Below are positions 7,704 through 16,681 of a stretch of DNA of 64,000 nt, one piece after another. Below the pieces are notes generated by a model. That model worked only from the letters and a program-made list of their open reading frames with translations. It did no database searches and was not told the origin of the DNA. Position 1 is the stretch's first letter. Each line of letters begins with the position of its first letter. The position numbers were made by a program, and so were the translations under genes. The stretch covers positions 1-64,000 of the forward strand of contig CAJYWD010000007.1 in NCBI GenBank assembly GCA_913778505.1, in the 5' to 3' direction. This DNA is from an uncultured Chryseobacterium sp. GTDB lineage: Bacteria > Bacteroidota > Bacteroidia > Flavobacteriales > Weeksellaceae.

Positions 7704-8912
7704 ATGAATAACAACAAATTACATATACTTTTTGTTTTAGATAAAGTTAATACTAACACAAAAGGATTAACACCTTTAAGGTGTAGAGTGACATATTTAA
7801 GTCAGAGAAAAATCTTCTCAATAGGACTTTTCATAAATCCGAGACATTGGGACAGTAAGAAACAGCTTACTAAACCACCCAATGAAGAGAATAATTATAT
7901 CAACAACCAATTAAGCTTGATTAAGAATAAGATTAATCAGGCTTTTTTATTGCTTCAAGTCAAAGAAGAACCTTTTGATGTGAATGATATTTATAATCAA
8001 TATGCAGGAAAAACTCTGGCTAAAGAATATGGATTGATAGAATATTACCAAATCTATCTGGAAAGGCTTAAAAAGCTCATTGGAATTGAGATTAAACAGC
8101 AAACCTGGGATAAGTTCAGCTATATCAAAGAAGATGTCTCAGAGTTTATAAAACACCATTATAAGAAATCAGATGTTAAGCTAAAGGACTTAGATTTTAA
8201 CTTTATTTCAGAATTGGAGTATTACTCTAAAACTGAACTAAAACATAAACAAGTTACCATTAATAAAGCTTTACAGAGGTTAAAAAAAGTTGTAAAGCAA
8301 TCTGTAATTAATGGTTACTTAGATAAAAATCCTTTTGAAGAACATAAGCCAAAGAAAGTCTATCCCAAAATTATATTTCTCACTCAACAGGAATTAGATC
8401 TGCTTGAAAATCATCATTTCAAATCAGAAGCCCTTACTAGAGTTAAAGATTGTTATCTATTCTGCTGTTATACAGGATTAGCTTACAGGGAAATGTTTGA
8501 ACTCAAAAAAGAAGATTTAATCACTAAACCTGATGGAACTATCTGGATTTACAAGAAGAGAGAAAAGACTGAAAGAAATTTTTCAGTTCCTTTAATTCTC
8601 TCTAAGGCATTAGAAATTATAGAGAAGTATTCTTCTGAAAGTGATTATCTATTACCAAGAATTTCAAATCAATCTTTTAACAGGCTTCTAAAGGAAATAG
8701 CTAATGTATTAGAAATTTCAAAGAATCTTACTCACCATACAGCAAGAAAAACTTTTGCTTCTACTGTGTTACTTAACAACAATGTTCCTATGGAAGTTGT
8801 GTCTAAACTTTTAGGTCATTCTAAAATTACAACTACCCAAGAATATTATGCTGAATTAATGCCTGAGAAGTTGAGTGAGAATTTGAAAAAACTGGAAAAT
8901 AGGATAACGTAG
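7704..8912 (+). CDS. int: Tyrosine recombinase (integrase) of the element
   Basis: A 402-residue phage/transposon-type integrase that would join the element to the tRNA-Asn site. An N-terminal arm-binding part (about 1-85) and a SAM-like core-binding part (about 105-210) precede the catalytic domain. Its active site is visible: Arg262 (YTGLAYREM), His345 and Arg348 (HHTARKTFA), His372 (LGHSKITTT) and the nucleophile Tyr381 (TQEYY). The gene lies 180 bp from the attL core, the usual place. It appears intact and so could be active. A hairpin (8922-8958) separates it from the helicase gene. Confidence 0.95.
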   Translation: MNNNKLHILFVLDKVNTNTKGLTPLRCRVTYLSQRKIFSIGLFINPRHWDSKKQLTKPPNEENNYINNQLSLIKNKINQAFLLLQVKEEPFDVNDIYNQYAGKTLAKEYGLIEYYQIYLERLKKLIGIEIKQQTWDKFSYIKEDVSEFIKHHYKKSDVKLKDLDFNFISELEYYSKTELKHKQVTINKALQRLKKVVKQSVINGYLDKNPFEEHKPKKVYPKIIFLTQQELDLLENHHFKSEALTRVKDCYLFCCYTGLAYREMFELKKEDLITKPDGTIWIYKKREKTERNFSVPLILSKALEIIEKYSSESDYLLPRISNQSFNRLLKEIANVLEISKNLTHHTARKTFASTVLLNNNVPMEVVSKLLGHSKITTTQEYYAELMPEKLSENLKKLENRIT

Positions 8913-8921
8913 ATTAAATTT

Positions 8922-8958
8922 TTTAACTGCTTTGTATTATTTTTACAAGGCAGTTAAA
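8922..8958 (+). terminator. Long hairpin after the integrase gene
   Basis: TTTAACTGCTTTGTA and TACAAGGCAGTTAAA form a 15-bp stem with one G-U pair. No T-run follows, so it may be a weak terminator or a regulatory hairpin at the front of the helicase mRNA. Confidence 0.5.
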
Positions 8959-8966
8959 CTTGAAAT

Positions 8967-11453
8967 ATGTACATAGATGTAGACCTTTCCCATTTTGATT
9001 CATTTCCTATAGAATTCAAAGAAATAAATCCTGAAGATTTTCAATATGTTTTTGATACTAGTGGTACTAGAATATCTAGGTCAGATTTTATTATTGAGAA
9101 TGGTGGAGATAAAATTTTAATTGAACCTAATGATGATGGATATATCAATGATACTTTACAAGGTTTAATTGAGCTAGAACATAAAAACACTGTGGTTATT
9201 AATGCTGCTGTGGGACAAGGTAAATCCCATGCAATTATTCAGACAGTTAAAAGATACTTTGATGCTAAGGAGAAATACCTGATATTCATAGCATCTCCTT
9301 TTGTTAGCCTAGTTAAACAATATCATAATGATGTAATAAAGGCAGGAATTGACTCTAGTCAAATATATAGTTATGAAAAATTGGGGAGGGATACTACTAA
9401 AGATTATATCAATAAAACTGTTCAAATAGTAACTGTTAACACATTATTAGGCAACCCAGGGGAAGATGGTTTTAAAAATTCTGATATCAAGAGGGAGTAC
9501 ATAAATGACTTGGTAAAACATTGTCAAGAAAAATCAATAAAAGTTGTTTTTATTTATGATGAAATTCACGACTCATTTCATAATTTTAAGCAGGAATACA
9601 TTTTTAATCTCTGGAAATGGAAAAGTGTTATTCATAAAAACTTCGTACTAAGTGCAACCTATAATGAAGCATCCAAAATAGTTATTGAGTATTTAGCAGA
9701 ATTAACTGATTTCAGAATTAAAATCATAGAATCTGAAAGGAAAAGATTTCCCAAAAAGCAAAGTGATTTGTATCTGCACTTTTCAAGCTCATATTCTTTT
9801 ACACATAAAACCAAAGAAATATCTAATGTTATTGAAGATTTAATAGCTAGAGATAAAAATATAGATATACTCTCTTATTCTAGAAACTTAGCTAAAAATT
9901 TATTTAATACCAGCAATGATATAGGGAAACTTATTTTTGAAACCTTTGGAGAAGTTAAAGATTGTACATCAGAATTAATTTCAAATCAAAGAGAAGAAAA
10001 TGAAGAACCTACCAATCAATATGACAATGACAAATGCAACATTGGAACTAACTTCAAGACGGGTGTAAGCATAAAAAAAGACAATCATGCTCTTGTAATT
10101 ATATTACCTCCAAGAAGTTCAAGATTAACTTTTAGAAATAAATATGGTATATTTTCTAATGGTATAAATTCCGTAATTCAAGCTCTTGCAAGACAGAGGA
10201 AAAAAGGAGAAATACATATAATTCTACCAAAACCTGATCACTTTCATTTTGATAGCCTTGTACATTCAGGAATGTCTCTAGAACAAAAAGAGATATTTGA
10301 GAAATATTACAATTTAGTTAAATATCATAAAGCTCCAAAAAAAATGGTCAAGTATATTAAACTTAATAGCCAAGATTTTTACCAAAGGGATTTTTATGAT
10401 AATAAATTAAAAGGTAATGTTATAACAGAAATAACCTCTGTTTCTTCTGTAAGAAGTCCTACATTACCAAAATTAAACTTCCCTAGTTATGATGAATTCA
10501 AATTGGAAACAGGAGAAGAATATTTAGCTAACAATTTTCCTATTTTTGGAGAAGATATTAGTGCTTATACAACTTATGCAGCTCTAGCTAATCAATTTGT
10601 AAATTGTAGATTAAAAGGTATTAGTTTTAAACCTGTAATTCAATTTGAAGAAGGCAAAGTTCAAGTAATGCTTGAAATTATTTATAACAATTTTTATGGA
10701 GAAGATTACATATATTCTCTAGGTCAATATTCAAATTTCACTCTATTCTATAATGATTTTAGAACTTCATTGTTAAGGGATTACCAATTGCAATTTAAAA
10801 AAACAGGAAGTGATTCATTTGAGAATATAGATTCAGGCTCCTTACACGCAAAGAAATTTGAAATACAACTATTGCATTTTTGCCACAGATTAAAATCTTT
10901 AAAATTAAATTCTGAGGAAGTTGAAGATTATAGTAGAAGTGATTATTTTAATAATTGCATAGCTCAATCTGAAGGAATAGATTCTAGTACATTAGTAGAG
11001 AGTAAATATAAAAATAGAATTAAGTTTTATCAACTAATAAAATATTTCAGAGATAAAATGATTAACTCTATTGCAGATTATTCTAGAGGAAGTGAATCAT
11101 TTTGCTACATTCCAACTAGCTACTATGATGATTTTTTCACAATAGAAGACAAAAGTAAATTTAAAAAGATGGTAAAATTAGCTTATAGTGATAATTTATT
11201 AGATAATGGGATTTTTGAATTCAAGAGAAGATTTGTTGAAAACAGTACAGAGAAGGGAAAATTGAACACATTCTATTCAATGTTGAGAGAGGATTTTTTA
11301 CAAGTTGAAAATAGAACAACTGACCCCAGACTTGTTATTCTAGGCAAAAGAAGATATGTAAAGCCTGTACTCTCAATAAAATTAATACCTCCTAGAGACT
11401 ATACATTAAATCTAATAGAAGAACAAGATTATATTAATCTGGATAGAGTCTAA
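8967..11453 (+). CDS. Large SF2-type helicase/ATPase
   Basis: An 828-residue protein with DEAD/DEAH-like helicase motifs: Walker A GQGKS at 83-87 (NAAVGQGKSHAI), Walker B/DEIH at 198-201 (FIYDEIHDSF), SAT at 229-231 (VLSATYNEA), and a motif VI-like QALARQRKKG near residue 410. The rest (about 430-828) matches nothing I recognise and has no nuclease or zinc signature. Its place in the element suggests replication or recombination of the element's DNA, perhaps as an origin-melting helicase, but this is inference. Defence use cannot be excluded. The gene is very AT-rich, like its neighbours in the element. Confidence 0.8.
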   Translation: MYIDVDLSHFDSFPIEFKEINPEDFQYVFDTSGTRISRSDFIIENGGDKILIEPNDDGYINDTLQGLIELEHKNTVVINAAVGQGKSHAIIQTVKRYFDAKEKYLIFIASPFVSLVKQYHNDVIKAGIDSSQIYSYEKLGRDTTKDYINKTVQIVTVNTLLGNPGEDGFKNSDIKREYINDLVKHCQEKSIKVVFIYDEIHDSFHNFKQEYIFNLWKWKSVIHKNFVLSATYNEASKIVIEYLAELTDFRIKIIESERKRFPKKQSDLYLHFSSSYSFTHKTKEISNVIEDLIARDKNIDILSYSRNLAKNLFNTSNDIGKLIFETFGEVKDCTSELISNQREENEEPTNQYDNDKCNIGTNFKTGVSIKKDNHALVIILPPRSSRLTFRNKYGIFSNGINSVIQALARQRKKGEIHIILPKPDHFHFDSLVHSGMSLEQKEIFEKYYNLVKYHKAPKKMVKYIKLNSQDFYQRDFYDNKLKGNVITEITSVSSVRSPTLPKLNFPSYDEFKLETGEEYLANNFPIFGEDISAYTTYAALANQFVNCRLKGISFKPVIQFEEGKVQVMLEIIYNNFYGEDYIYSLGQYSNFTLFYNDFRTSLLRDYQLQFKKTGSDSFENIDSGSLHAKKFEIQLLHFCHRLKSLKLNSEEVEDYSRSDYFNNCIAQSEGIDSSTLVESKYKNRIKFYQLIKYFRDKMINSIADYSRGSESFCYIPTSYYDDFFTIEDKSKFKKMVKLAYSDNLLDNGIFEFKRRFVENSTEKGKLNTFYSMLREDFLQVENRTTDPRLVILGKRRYVKPVLSIKLIPPRDYTLNLIEEQDYINLDRV

Positions 11454-11478
11454 AAATTATTTGAGTTTTTAAGGTTTT

Positions 11479-11534
11479 AAAATGTCCATTTCCCGTAGTG
11501 TATTATTATATATCTACGAGAAATGGACATTTTT
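11479..11534 (+). terminator. Terminator hairpin with ATGTCCA arms (copy 1)
   Basis: AAAATGTCCATTTC-cCGTAG and CTACG-aGAAATGGACATTTT form a long near-perfect stem after the helicase gene. The outer ten bases of each arm are the same as in the hairpin at 18374-18426. Confidence 0.7.
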
Positions 11535-11646
11535 ATAATATCTCTTTATAACTTCTAGAGTCTAAAATGGGAACTAATAGGGGGTTCTTTTAAATCTCCC
11601 CCATCTTAAAAATCTAAGATTTAACAACGCACGAATTCAGAGGAGG

Positions 11647-11705
11647 ACAACTCAGTTGTAGTTTTTTGTATCAAGTGATTTGATGCACGAAGCTACAATT
11701 TTTTT
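11647..11705 (+). ncRNA. Candidate structured RNA with two competing hairpins
   Basis: Hairpin A is ACAAC-TCA-GTTGT (11647-11659). Hairpin B pairs TTGTAG (11656-11661) with CTACAA (11693-11698), encloses a second stem TATCAA/TTGATG, and runs into seven T residues (11699-11705). The two share the GTTGTAG segment, so only one can form at a time. That is the layout of an attenuator or an antisense-controlled leader. The ATPase gene starts 100 bp downstream. I do not recognise an Rfam family. Confidence 0.4.
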
Positions 11706-11806
11706 ATGACATTATCAAGTGTTTTGCCCCTACTAGAAGAAGATTAAAGCAAATAGCCAAATTTTAAAATTAACATTTTTATTAACTTTTTTAAATACTA
11801 AAATTT

Positions 11807-12742
11807 ATGCAATTAAGACAATCAGAAAGAAAACAAGCCAAGATAAAAATTGGTTTGCAAGGATGTTCAGGAAGTGGTAAAACCTATTCAAGTTTACTTC
11901 TTGGCAAAGGACTTACAAATGGAGACTTTTCCAAAGTAGCTATAATTGATACAGAAAATGGGAGTGCAGACTTATATGCTCATTTGGGAGAATATAATGT
12001 GCTTTCTCTTGCTCCCCCATTCACTCCTGAAAACTACATCAAAGCTATTGACATTTGTGCCAATGCTGGAATGGAAGTGATTATTTTAGACAGTATTTCC
12101 CATTGTTGGGATGAACTATTAGATTTTCATTCTAAGTTAGCAGGAAACAGTTTTACAAACTGGGCAAAAGTTACTCCAAGACAAAAAGCTTTTGTAGATA
12201 AGATTCTACAAGCCAATGCTCATATTATAGCTACAATGAGAACTAAACAAGACTATGTACTAAATCAGAAAGATGGCAAGTTTATTCCAGAAAAAGTGGG
12301 ACTTAAATCTGTTCAGAGAGATGGTTTAGATTATGAGTTTACTTTAGTCCTTGATATTGATGTAAAACATTTTGCTGTAAGTTCTAAAGACAGAACAGGT
12401 CTATTTAGGGAAACACCAGAATTTATAATTTCTGATAAAACAGGAAAGGAAATATTAGATTGGTGTAATACAGGAATTGACATAAAACCTACATCTCAAA
12501 CTTCATCAACTGGTAGAGTTAATGGGATTATTGAGAACTCTGAACAACAATTTCAAGCTACAGAGGAAGAGGTCTATAATGCTATTAGGGATTGCAATTC
12601 CATAGCAGAGCTTCTTTCTTTATACAAACAATTTCCTCAATATCATATTTCTTTGAAACCAGATTTTGAAGCTAGAAAATCAATCCTAATTCATTTATCT
12701 AATCAAAACTTAAGTAAAAATGGACAATCAAAATTTCAATAA
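11807..12742 (+). CDS. RecA-fold AAA ATPase, Sak4-like single-strand annealing type
   Basis: A 311-residue ATP-binding protein of the AAA_24/Sak4-like type found in phages and mobile elements. The Walker A motif GCSGSGKT lies at 19-26 and the Walker B strand VIILDS has Asp95. The later MRTKQDYV and KDRTGLF segments are also typical of this family. Sak4 proteins help anneal or recombine phage DNA, usually with a single-strand-binding protein. The last 60 residues look unstructured or helical and are specific to this copy. The 3' end overlaps the start of the DUF3871 gene by 23 bp, so the two are probably co-translated. Confidence 0.8.
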   Translation: MQLRQSERKQAKIKIGLQGCSGSGKTYSSLLLGKGLTNGDFSKVAIIDTENGSADLYAHLGEYNVLSLAPPFTPENYIKAIDICANAGMEVIILDSISHCWDELLDFHSKLAGNSFTNWAKVTPRQKAFVDKILQANAHIIATMRTKQDYVLNQKDGKFIPEKVGLKSVQRDGLDYEFTLVLDIDVKHFAVSSKDRTGLFRETPEFIISDKTGKEILDWCNTGIDIKPTSQTSSTGRVNGIIENSEQQFQATEEEVYNAIRDCNSIAELLSLYKQFPQYHISLKPDFEARKSILIHLSNQNLSKNGQSKFQ

Positions 12743-13865
12743 TTCTAGCAATATGACATTGCAGAATGTAAAAACAAGGAAGCCTATAAGTGATTTATAT
12801 TTTAGCAATGGAGATTTTCAAAATGCTGAAGTATTTTATCCTAGTAAAATGAATGAGTTTAAAGAGCCTGACACTAAAAATCTAGTTCAGGCTTTTTTAA
12901 TATCTGATTCTAATAATCCTAGAGAAAATAATATATCTTCCAATTATCAATCTAATCCATTTATTCTAGCTAATACACTTGAAGTTCCATTACATCATCT
13001 AAAAAATGATTGTATAATTCCTGTATTCTCTAAAGATAATGAAAAGACTATAGCGCATCAAGAGTTTATAGAATGTGTAATTACTGCAACACAAAAAGCA
13101 TTTCCATATCAAACAATTTCAGAGCCTGAGATTAGGGTTTCACATCAGATTAAAGGTAGAACTCCTGAAGCAATACATCTTAATGTAAAAGATTTGTTAG
13201 AACATCAGAAAACTATTTATTATGAGAGAATGGCATTTATCATTAGAATTCCCAGTATCACAGATGTAGTAAATGGTAATGACTTATCTCTATGTATTGG
13301 AGGTGTAAGGAGCTATAACTTGGAAAATTTGTACAATAAAAAAACTTTTGAGAGGTTTAAATTCTTTATTGGTTTTCAGAATAAGGTTTGTTGCAATCTA
13401 TGTGTGTCAACAGATGGTTTTTTAGCAGAGTTGAAAGTTTCCAGCACACAAGAGTTATATTCAAAACTTCTAGAGACTATTCAGAATTATAATGCTGAAC
13501 ATCATTTGATGGAAATGAAAGAACTTTCTCAAGAATATTTGTCAGAACATCAGTTTGCACAGCTCATTGGTAGAAGCAGATTATACCAACATCTACCTAA
13601 GCTAGAGAGAGAAAATATTCCTCTTCTTTGTTTTAATGATAGCCACATTAATACCATGGCAAAGGATTACTATGAGGATAAAAACTTTTGTAGGTTAGAA
13701 GATGGCAGGATAAACTTGTGGGATGTTTATAATTTATTTACACAGGCTAATAAATCTTCATACATAGATACTTTCCTAGATAGGAATTTGAATGCCTTTG
13801 AGTTCTCAAAAGGACTTCAAAAAACTCTCAATGGTAATTCTGATTATCATTGGTTTTTGAGTTAG
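12720..13865 (+). CDS. DUF3871 family protein
   Basis: A 381-residue member of DUF3871, a family I know from integrative elements of Bacteroidota. Typical segments are visible: LKNDCIIPVFSKDNE near 95, RVSHQIKGRTPEAIH near 140, LCIGGVRSYN near 195, CVSTDGFLAELK near 230, and ANKSSYIDTFLDRNLNA near 345. The first 80 residues are variable and Asn-rich. No catalytic motif is known. The ATG at 12720 overlaps the ATPase gene; a second in-frame ATG at 12753 would avoid the overlap. Linkage to a RecA-like ATPase suggests a role in element replication or recombination (inference). Confidence 0.85.
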   Translation: MDNQNFNNSSNMTLQNVKTRKPISDLYFSNGDFQNAEVFYPSKMNEFKEPDTKNLVQAFLISDSNNPRENNISSNYQSNPFILANTLEVPLHHLKNDCIIPVFSKDNEKTIAHQEFIECVITATQKAFPYQTISEPEIRVSHQIKGRTPEAIHLNVKDLLEHQKTIYYERMAFIIRIPSITDVVNGNDLSLCIGGVRSYNLENLYNKKTFERFKFFIGFQNKVCCNLCVSTDGFLAELKVSSTQELYSKLLETIQNYNAEHHLMEMKELSQEYLSEHQFAQLIGRSRLYQHLPKLERENIPLLCFNDSHINTMAKDYYEDKNFCRLEDGRINLWDVYNLFTQANKSSYIDTFLDRNLNAFEFSKGLQKTLNGNSDYHWFLS

Positions 13866-13867
13866 AG

Positions 13868-13903
13868 AAACTGCTCCATATATTTATGGGGTAGTTTATT
13901 TTT
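13868..13903. terminator. Terminator between DUF3871 and Shedu genes
   Basis: AAACTGCTCCAT and ATGGGGTAGTTT form a 12-bp stem with two wobble or mismatch positions, then ATTTTTG on the plus strand. It lies between convergent stop codons and overlaps the last bases of the Shedu gene. Confidence 0.7.
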
Positions 13904-15035
13904 GTATCATTGAAAGGATAAAAAAAGCCTTTTCAAATAGTTCATCAAAACTAATTATTTTTATATTGTTTAGATGCTTGCGGTATAATTCAAAGCATTC
14001 CTTTTCCTTAATAGTCATATTTTCTTGATTACCAATTATTAGATAAGCACTTGGAGCTATTACGTTAAATTTCAAATTTGAATTATGAACTAAATTGTAA
14101 TAATTTTTTTGGAAATTATCAATATAGTTCAATATCTGATTTATTGCGCCCGTAAGTTCTGAAGATAAAGTAAATGTATTTCTATATTTTTTTCCTAAAA
14201 TATTTGTTTGAGGAGTTTTAATTTCTATTAGCGCAATATTACCAGAAAGCTTGTTTTGATAAATAAAATCTGCAATATTTGAACCTTTATTGTTGATTGA
14301 CTTTCCTCCAACATATGCTTCATCTTCAAGTATTATAGTTGGTTCATTTATGATAAGAGAGAGAAGCCAAGAATATTTTTTTAGGAATTTGTGCCAAAAA
14401 GCTTCGCTATTAATGACACTCTTATTTTTCCAAATTTCAATTGCTTCAAAAAAACCATACAAACCATTAATTGAATATTCAACTTTATCAATAATTTCTC
14501 TAATCTTTTTTATAGCTTCCTTTACAGCAATCTCTAGTGTTTCAGAGGTTGTCATTATAGCAATTTCTAGCATTAAGAATTTTTCTTTATCATAATATAT
14601 AGTCAAATCCTCTTCATTTTCAATTATTTTTGCAAAATTGTCAAAATAAAATTCATTAGTCCATTTTTTATTCCATTCCTCATCCAAATGTCTAAACTCT
14701 TGAATTAGGTCAAAGCATATAATAAATCTATCCTGTGATATTTTTATTTTAAGTCCTTTAAATGGATAAGGAATACTTTTCAAAATATCTGGCTCATTAT
14801 CAATTGTAACTGGATCAATAACTATTTCTATACGTGTATCAGGAAATTCCTTAACACTATAATCCTTTATAATTTCAAAAAGATTCTTCTCAATATAACA
14901 ATCATCAACATCATTTGAAAAAACTATGGCATTCTGATTAGAATAATTCGGGGGCATATTATTTATTTGCCAACCCTCAATTATTATATCTCCAATAGTT
15001 AGTACTGGTATTGTTGAATTAAATGACAAATTCAT
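13896..15035 (-). CDS. sduA: Shedu (SduA/DUF4263) immune nuclease
   Basis: A 379-residue Shedu-type anti-phage protein. The C-terminal domain (about 200-379) holds the DUF4263 signature: EAFWHKFLKKYSWLLS at 211-226, then the PD-(D/E)xK-like nuclease core with Gly251, Asp256 (GSNIADF) and Glu271-x-Lys273 (IEIK), and the conserved AINQ Gln300. The N-terminal 200 residues are a variable sensor or regulatory region with no known motif. Shedu is established as a single-gene defence nuclease (Doron-type survey). Here it lies 95 bp after the TPR gene on the same strand, with no terminator between, so it may be the last gene of a kinase-TPR-Shedu operon. Family assignment is by motif recognition. Confidence 0.88.
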   Translation of the reverse strand: MNLSFNSTIPVLTIGDIIIEGWQINNMPPNYSNQNAIVFSNDVDDCYIEKNLFEIIKDYSVKEFPDTRIEIVIDPVTIDNEPDILKSIPYPFKGLKIKISQDRFIICFDLIQEFRHLDEEWNKKWTNEFYFDNFAKIIENEEDLTIYYDKEKFLMLEIAIMTTSETLEIAVKEAIKKIREIIDKVEYSINGLYGFFEAIEIWKNKSVINSEAFWHKFLKKYSWLLSLIINEPTIILEDEAYVGGKSINNKGSNIADFIYQNKLSGNIALIEIKTPQTNILGKKYRNTFTLSSELTGAINQILNYIDNFQKNYYNLVHNSNLKFNVIAPSAYLIIGNQENMTIKEKECFELYRKHLNNIKIISFDELFEKAFFILSMIQK

Positions 15036-15130
15036 ATTTTTTTTAAATTATTTAAGAATAATTCAATTATAATTTTAAACCTATTTTATATCTAAGATTC
15101 GAAAATGTAATTTAATTGGAAAATTTTTAT

Positions 15131-16681
15131 TTAAATAGTAATTGGGAAATTTCTTTTTCTAAATTCTTCTAAGTCTTTATGTTCTTCCAATTTTAATTTT
15201 AGGATTTCTTTCTCTTTTTCTGCTGAATCAGGATGCTTAATTTGTTTTAATTCCTTTGCCATATTTAATTTTGCAGCTAAAACACAATAATTTAAATTAG
15301 CTTTTTTTGCCATATTAATTGCTTCATTATATAGTTTTATACCATCATCTACTTCATTTGATTTAATCTGGAAAAGAGCATTTGTTGCTACAGCAGTAAT
15401 AGCTGATTCCTTATTAAAAGAGTTTGGATTTTCTTTGAAATAAAAATTAAAAATCTGTAGATATTTTTCTGCTTCATTAAATTTATTCAATTGTAATAAT
15501 GAATAAATTAAGTTATTAATTAGGGTGGCATCTGAAGGATTTATTTTTAAGGCTAATTCGCAAACTGTAATTGCTGTTTCAAAATCCCCAACAACTGTGC
15601 ACAAAAGATATGAAGAAAAAACTGCTGGATCAGCAGAATAGGGTACATCTAAAAACCATTTAAGTGAATTTTCAAGAGATTTATTCCAATTCCCCTCTTC
15701 TTTATATTTTAGAGCTAACGCTTCGAAATTATTTTTAACATTAACACTGTTGCTATTATCAATACCATTTAATCTTTTATCTTGGTTAAGAATGAATTGG
15801 AATTGAGCCAAACTATTGTCATTGGGATATTTTAGAGAATCATTAAAAAAAGTTTTAGCTTTTTTTAAGCTTCCATTTCCTAATTCTAATGTTCCTAAAG
15901 AGCTATTTAATTCTGTTAAATCGAAAGTAGTAAATTTCCTCGAATCCCTTTGTTTTAAAGCATTTTTGATAAAAGGAGAAAATTTTTCTAGATGGGAGGA
16001 TACAGCTATGTGGGCTGAAGTAAGCCATGGATCTAATGCTGTATGTGTACTTTTTCTTAGATAATAAATTGCCATTTCTGGTTTTTCATTTTCTATAAAT
16101 AATCTTGTTGCACATCTCAGAACATATCTATTATTTGGAGCTAGATATAATGCATTTAAAATACATTTTTCAGATTTATTTTTATTCCCTTCTATAGAAT
16201 ATAATCTAGAAAGTTCCACCCAATTTATAGGATTTCTTGGATTACTACTAGTTAATCTTTTATAAATACCTATTTGATTCCTTGCTGTATTTTCAATTAA
16301 AAATTTTATTTGAGAGATTAAAATGTTTTTTTTATCTTCTGTATTATCTTGAATTTCTTTTCTTATTTCCTTCTCAATTTTGTTTACAGAATTGGTAAGT
16401 TTAACAAGTAATTTTGAGGGTTTTGATGAGAGATTTATAAATTCACTAGCTTCTAAAATAATATCATCAGCTTTCTGATTTGAAATAAAGTGTGCATTTA
16501 ACAAGTCTGCTGCAACACCAATTGATTTGTCATTTATCCAATCTAATTTTAAAGCATCTAGATTAAAAATTATCTCGGGTTTACTATTAAGTTTAGATAA
16601 TTCCCCTAAATCAGAAGTCGTTTTAAAAGTTCTCCAATTGGGAATAACATCTCTATTTTCTTTCTCGTGAGGTAGATTCAT
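15131..16681 (-). CDS. TPR-repeat protein paired with the kinase
   Basis: A 516-residue helical repeat protein. TPR-like repeats run from about 145 to 500, for example NWVELSRLYSIEGNKNKSEK near 150, AITVCELALKINPSDATLIN near 370, and LNKFNEAEKYL near 400. The first 70 residues (with DVIPNWRTFKT) and a coiled stretch around 90-125 are not TPR. The ATG overlaps the kinase stop codon by one base (TAATG, 16679-16683), so expression is coupled to the kinase. The last 30 residues are rich in Lys and Glu. No enzyme motif is present. A scaffold, sensor or kinase substrate role is inferred from the pairing. I do not know a named family for it. Confidence 0.8.
   Translation of the reverse strand: MNLPHEKENRDVIPNWRTFKTTSDLGELSKLNSKPEIIFNLDALKLDWINDKSIGVAADLLNAHFISNQKADDIILEASEFINLSSKPSKLLVKLTNSVNKIEKEIRKEIQDNTEDKKNILISQIKFLIENTARNQIGIYKRLTSSNPRNPINWVELSRLYSIEGNKNKSEKCILNALYLAPNNRYVLRCATRLFIENEKPEMAIYYLRKSTHTALDPWLTSAHIAVSSHLEKFSPFIKNALKQRDSRKFTTFDLTELNSSLGTLELGNGSLKKAKTFFNDSLKYPNDNSLAQFQFILNQDKRLNGIDNSNSVNVKNNFEALALKYKEEGNWNKSLENSLKWFLDVPYSADPAVFSSYLLCTVVGDFETAITVCELALKINPSDATLINNLIYSLLQLNKFNEAEKYLQIFNFYFKENPNSFNKESAITAVATNALFQIKSNEVDDGIKLYNEAINMAKKANLNYCVLAAKLNMAKELKQIKHPDSAEKEKEILKLKLEEHKDLEEFRKRNFPITI

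Larger units (their letters stand above)
11454..11806 (+). other. Gene-free stretch rich in RNA hairpins
   Basis: The 350 bp between the helicase and ATPase genes hold no convincing ORF but several potential hairpins: the terminator at 11479-11534, a G5/C5 stem at 11580-11602, and a cluster at 11647-11705 described separately. The stretch may be an untranslated leader of the ATPase gene, a small RNA or an origin-like region. Confidence 0.5.

Noticed and set aside
13868-15035. 14290-14595 plus-strand ORF inside the Shedu gene
   Set aside because: Antisense shadow of the Shedu gene, Ser/Ile-rich with no family resemblance.
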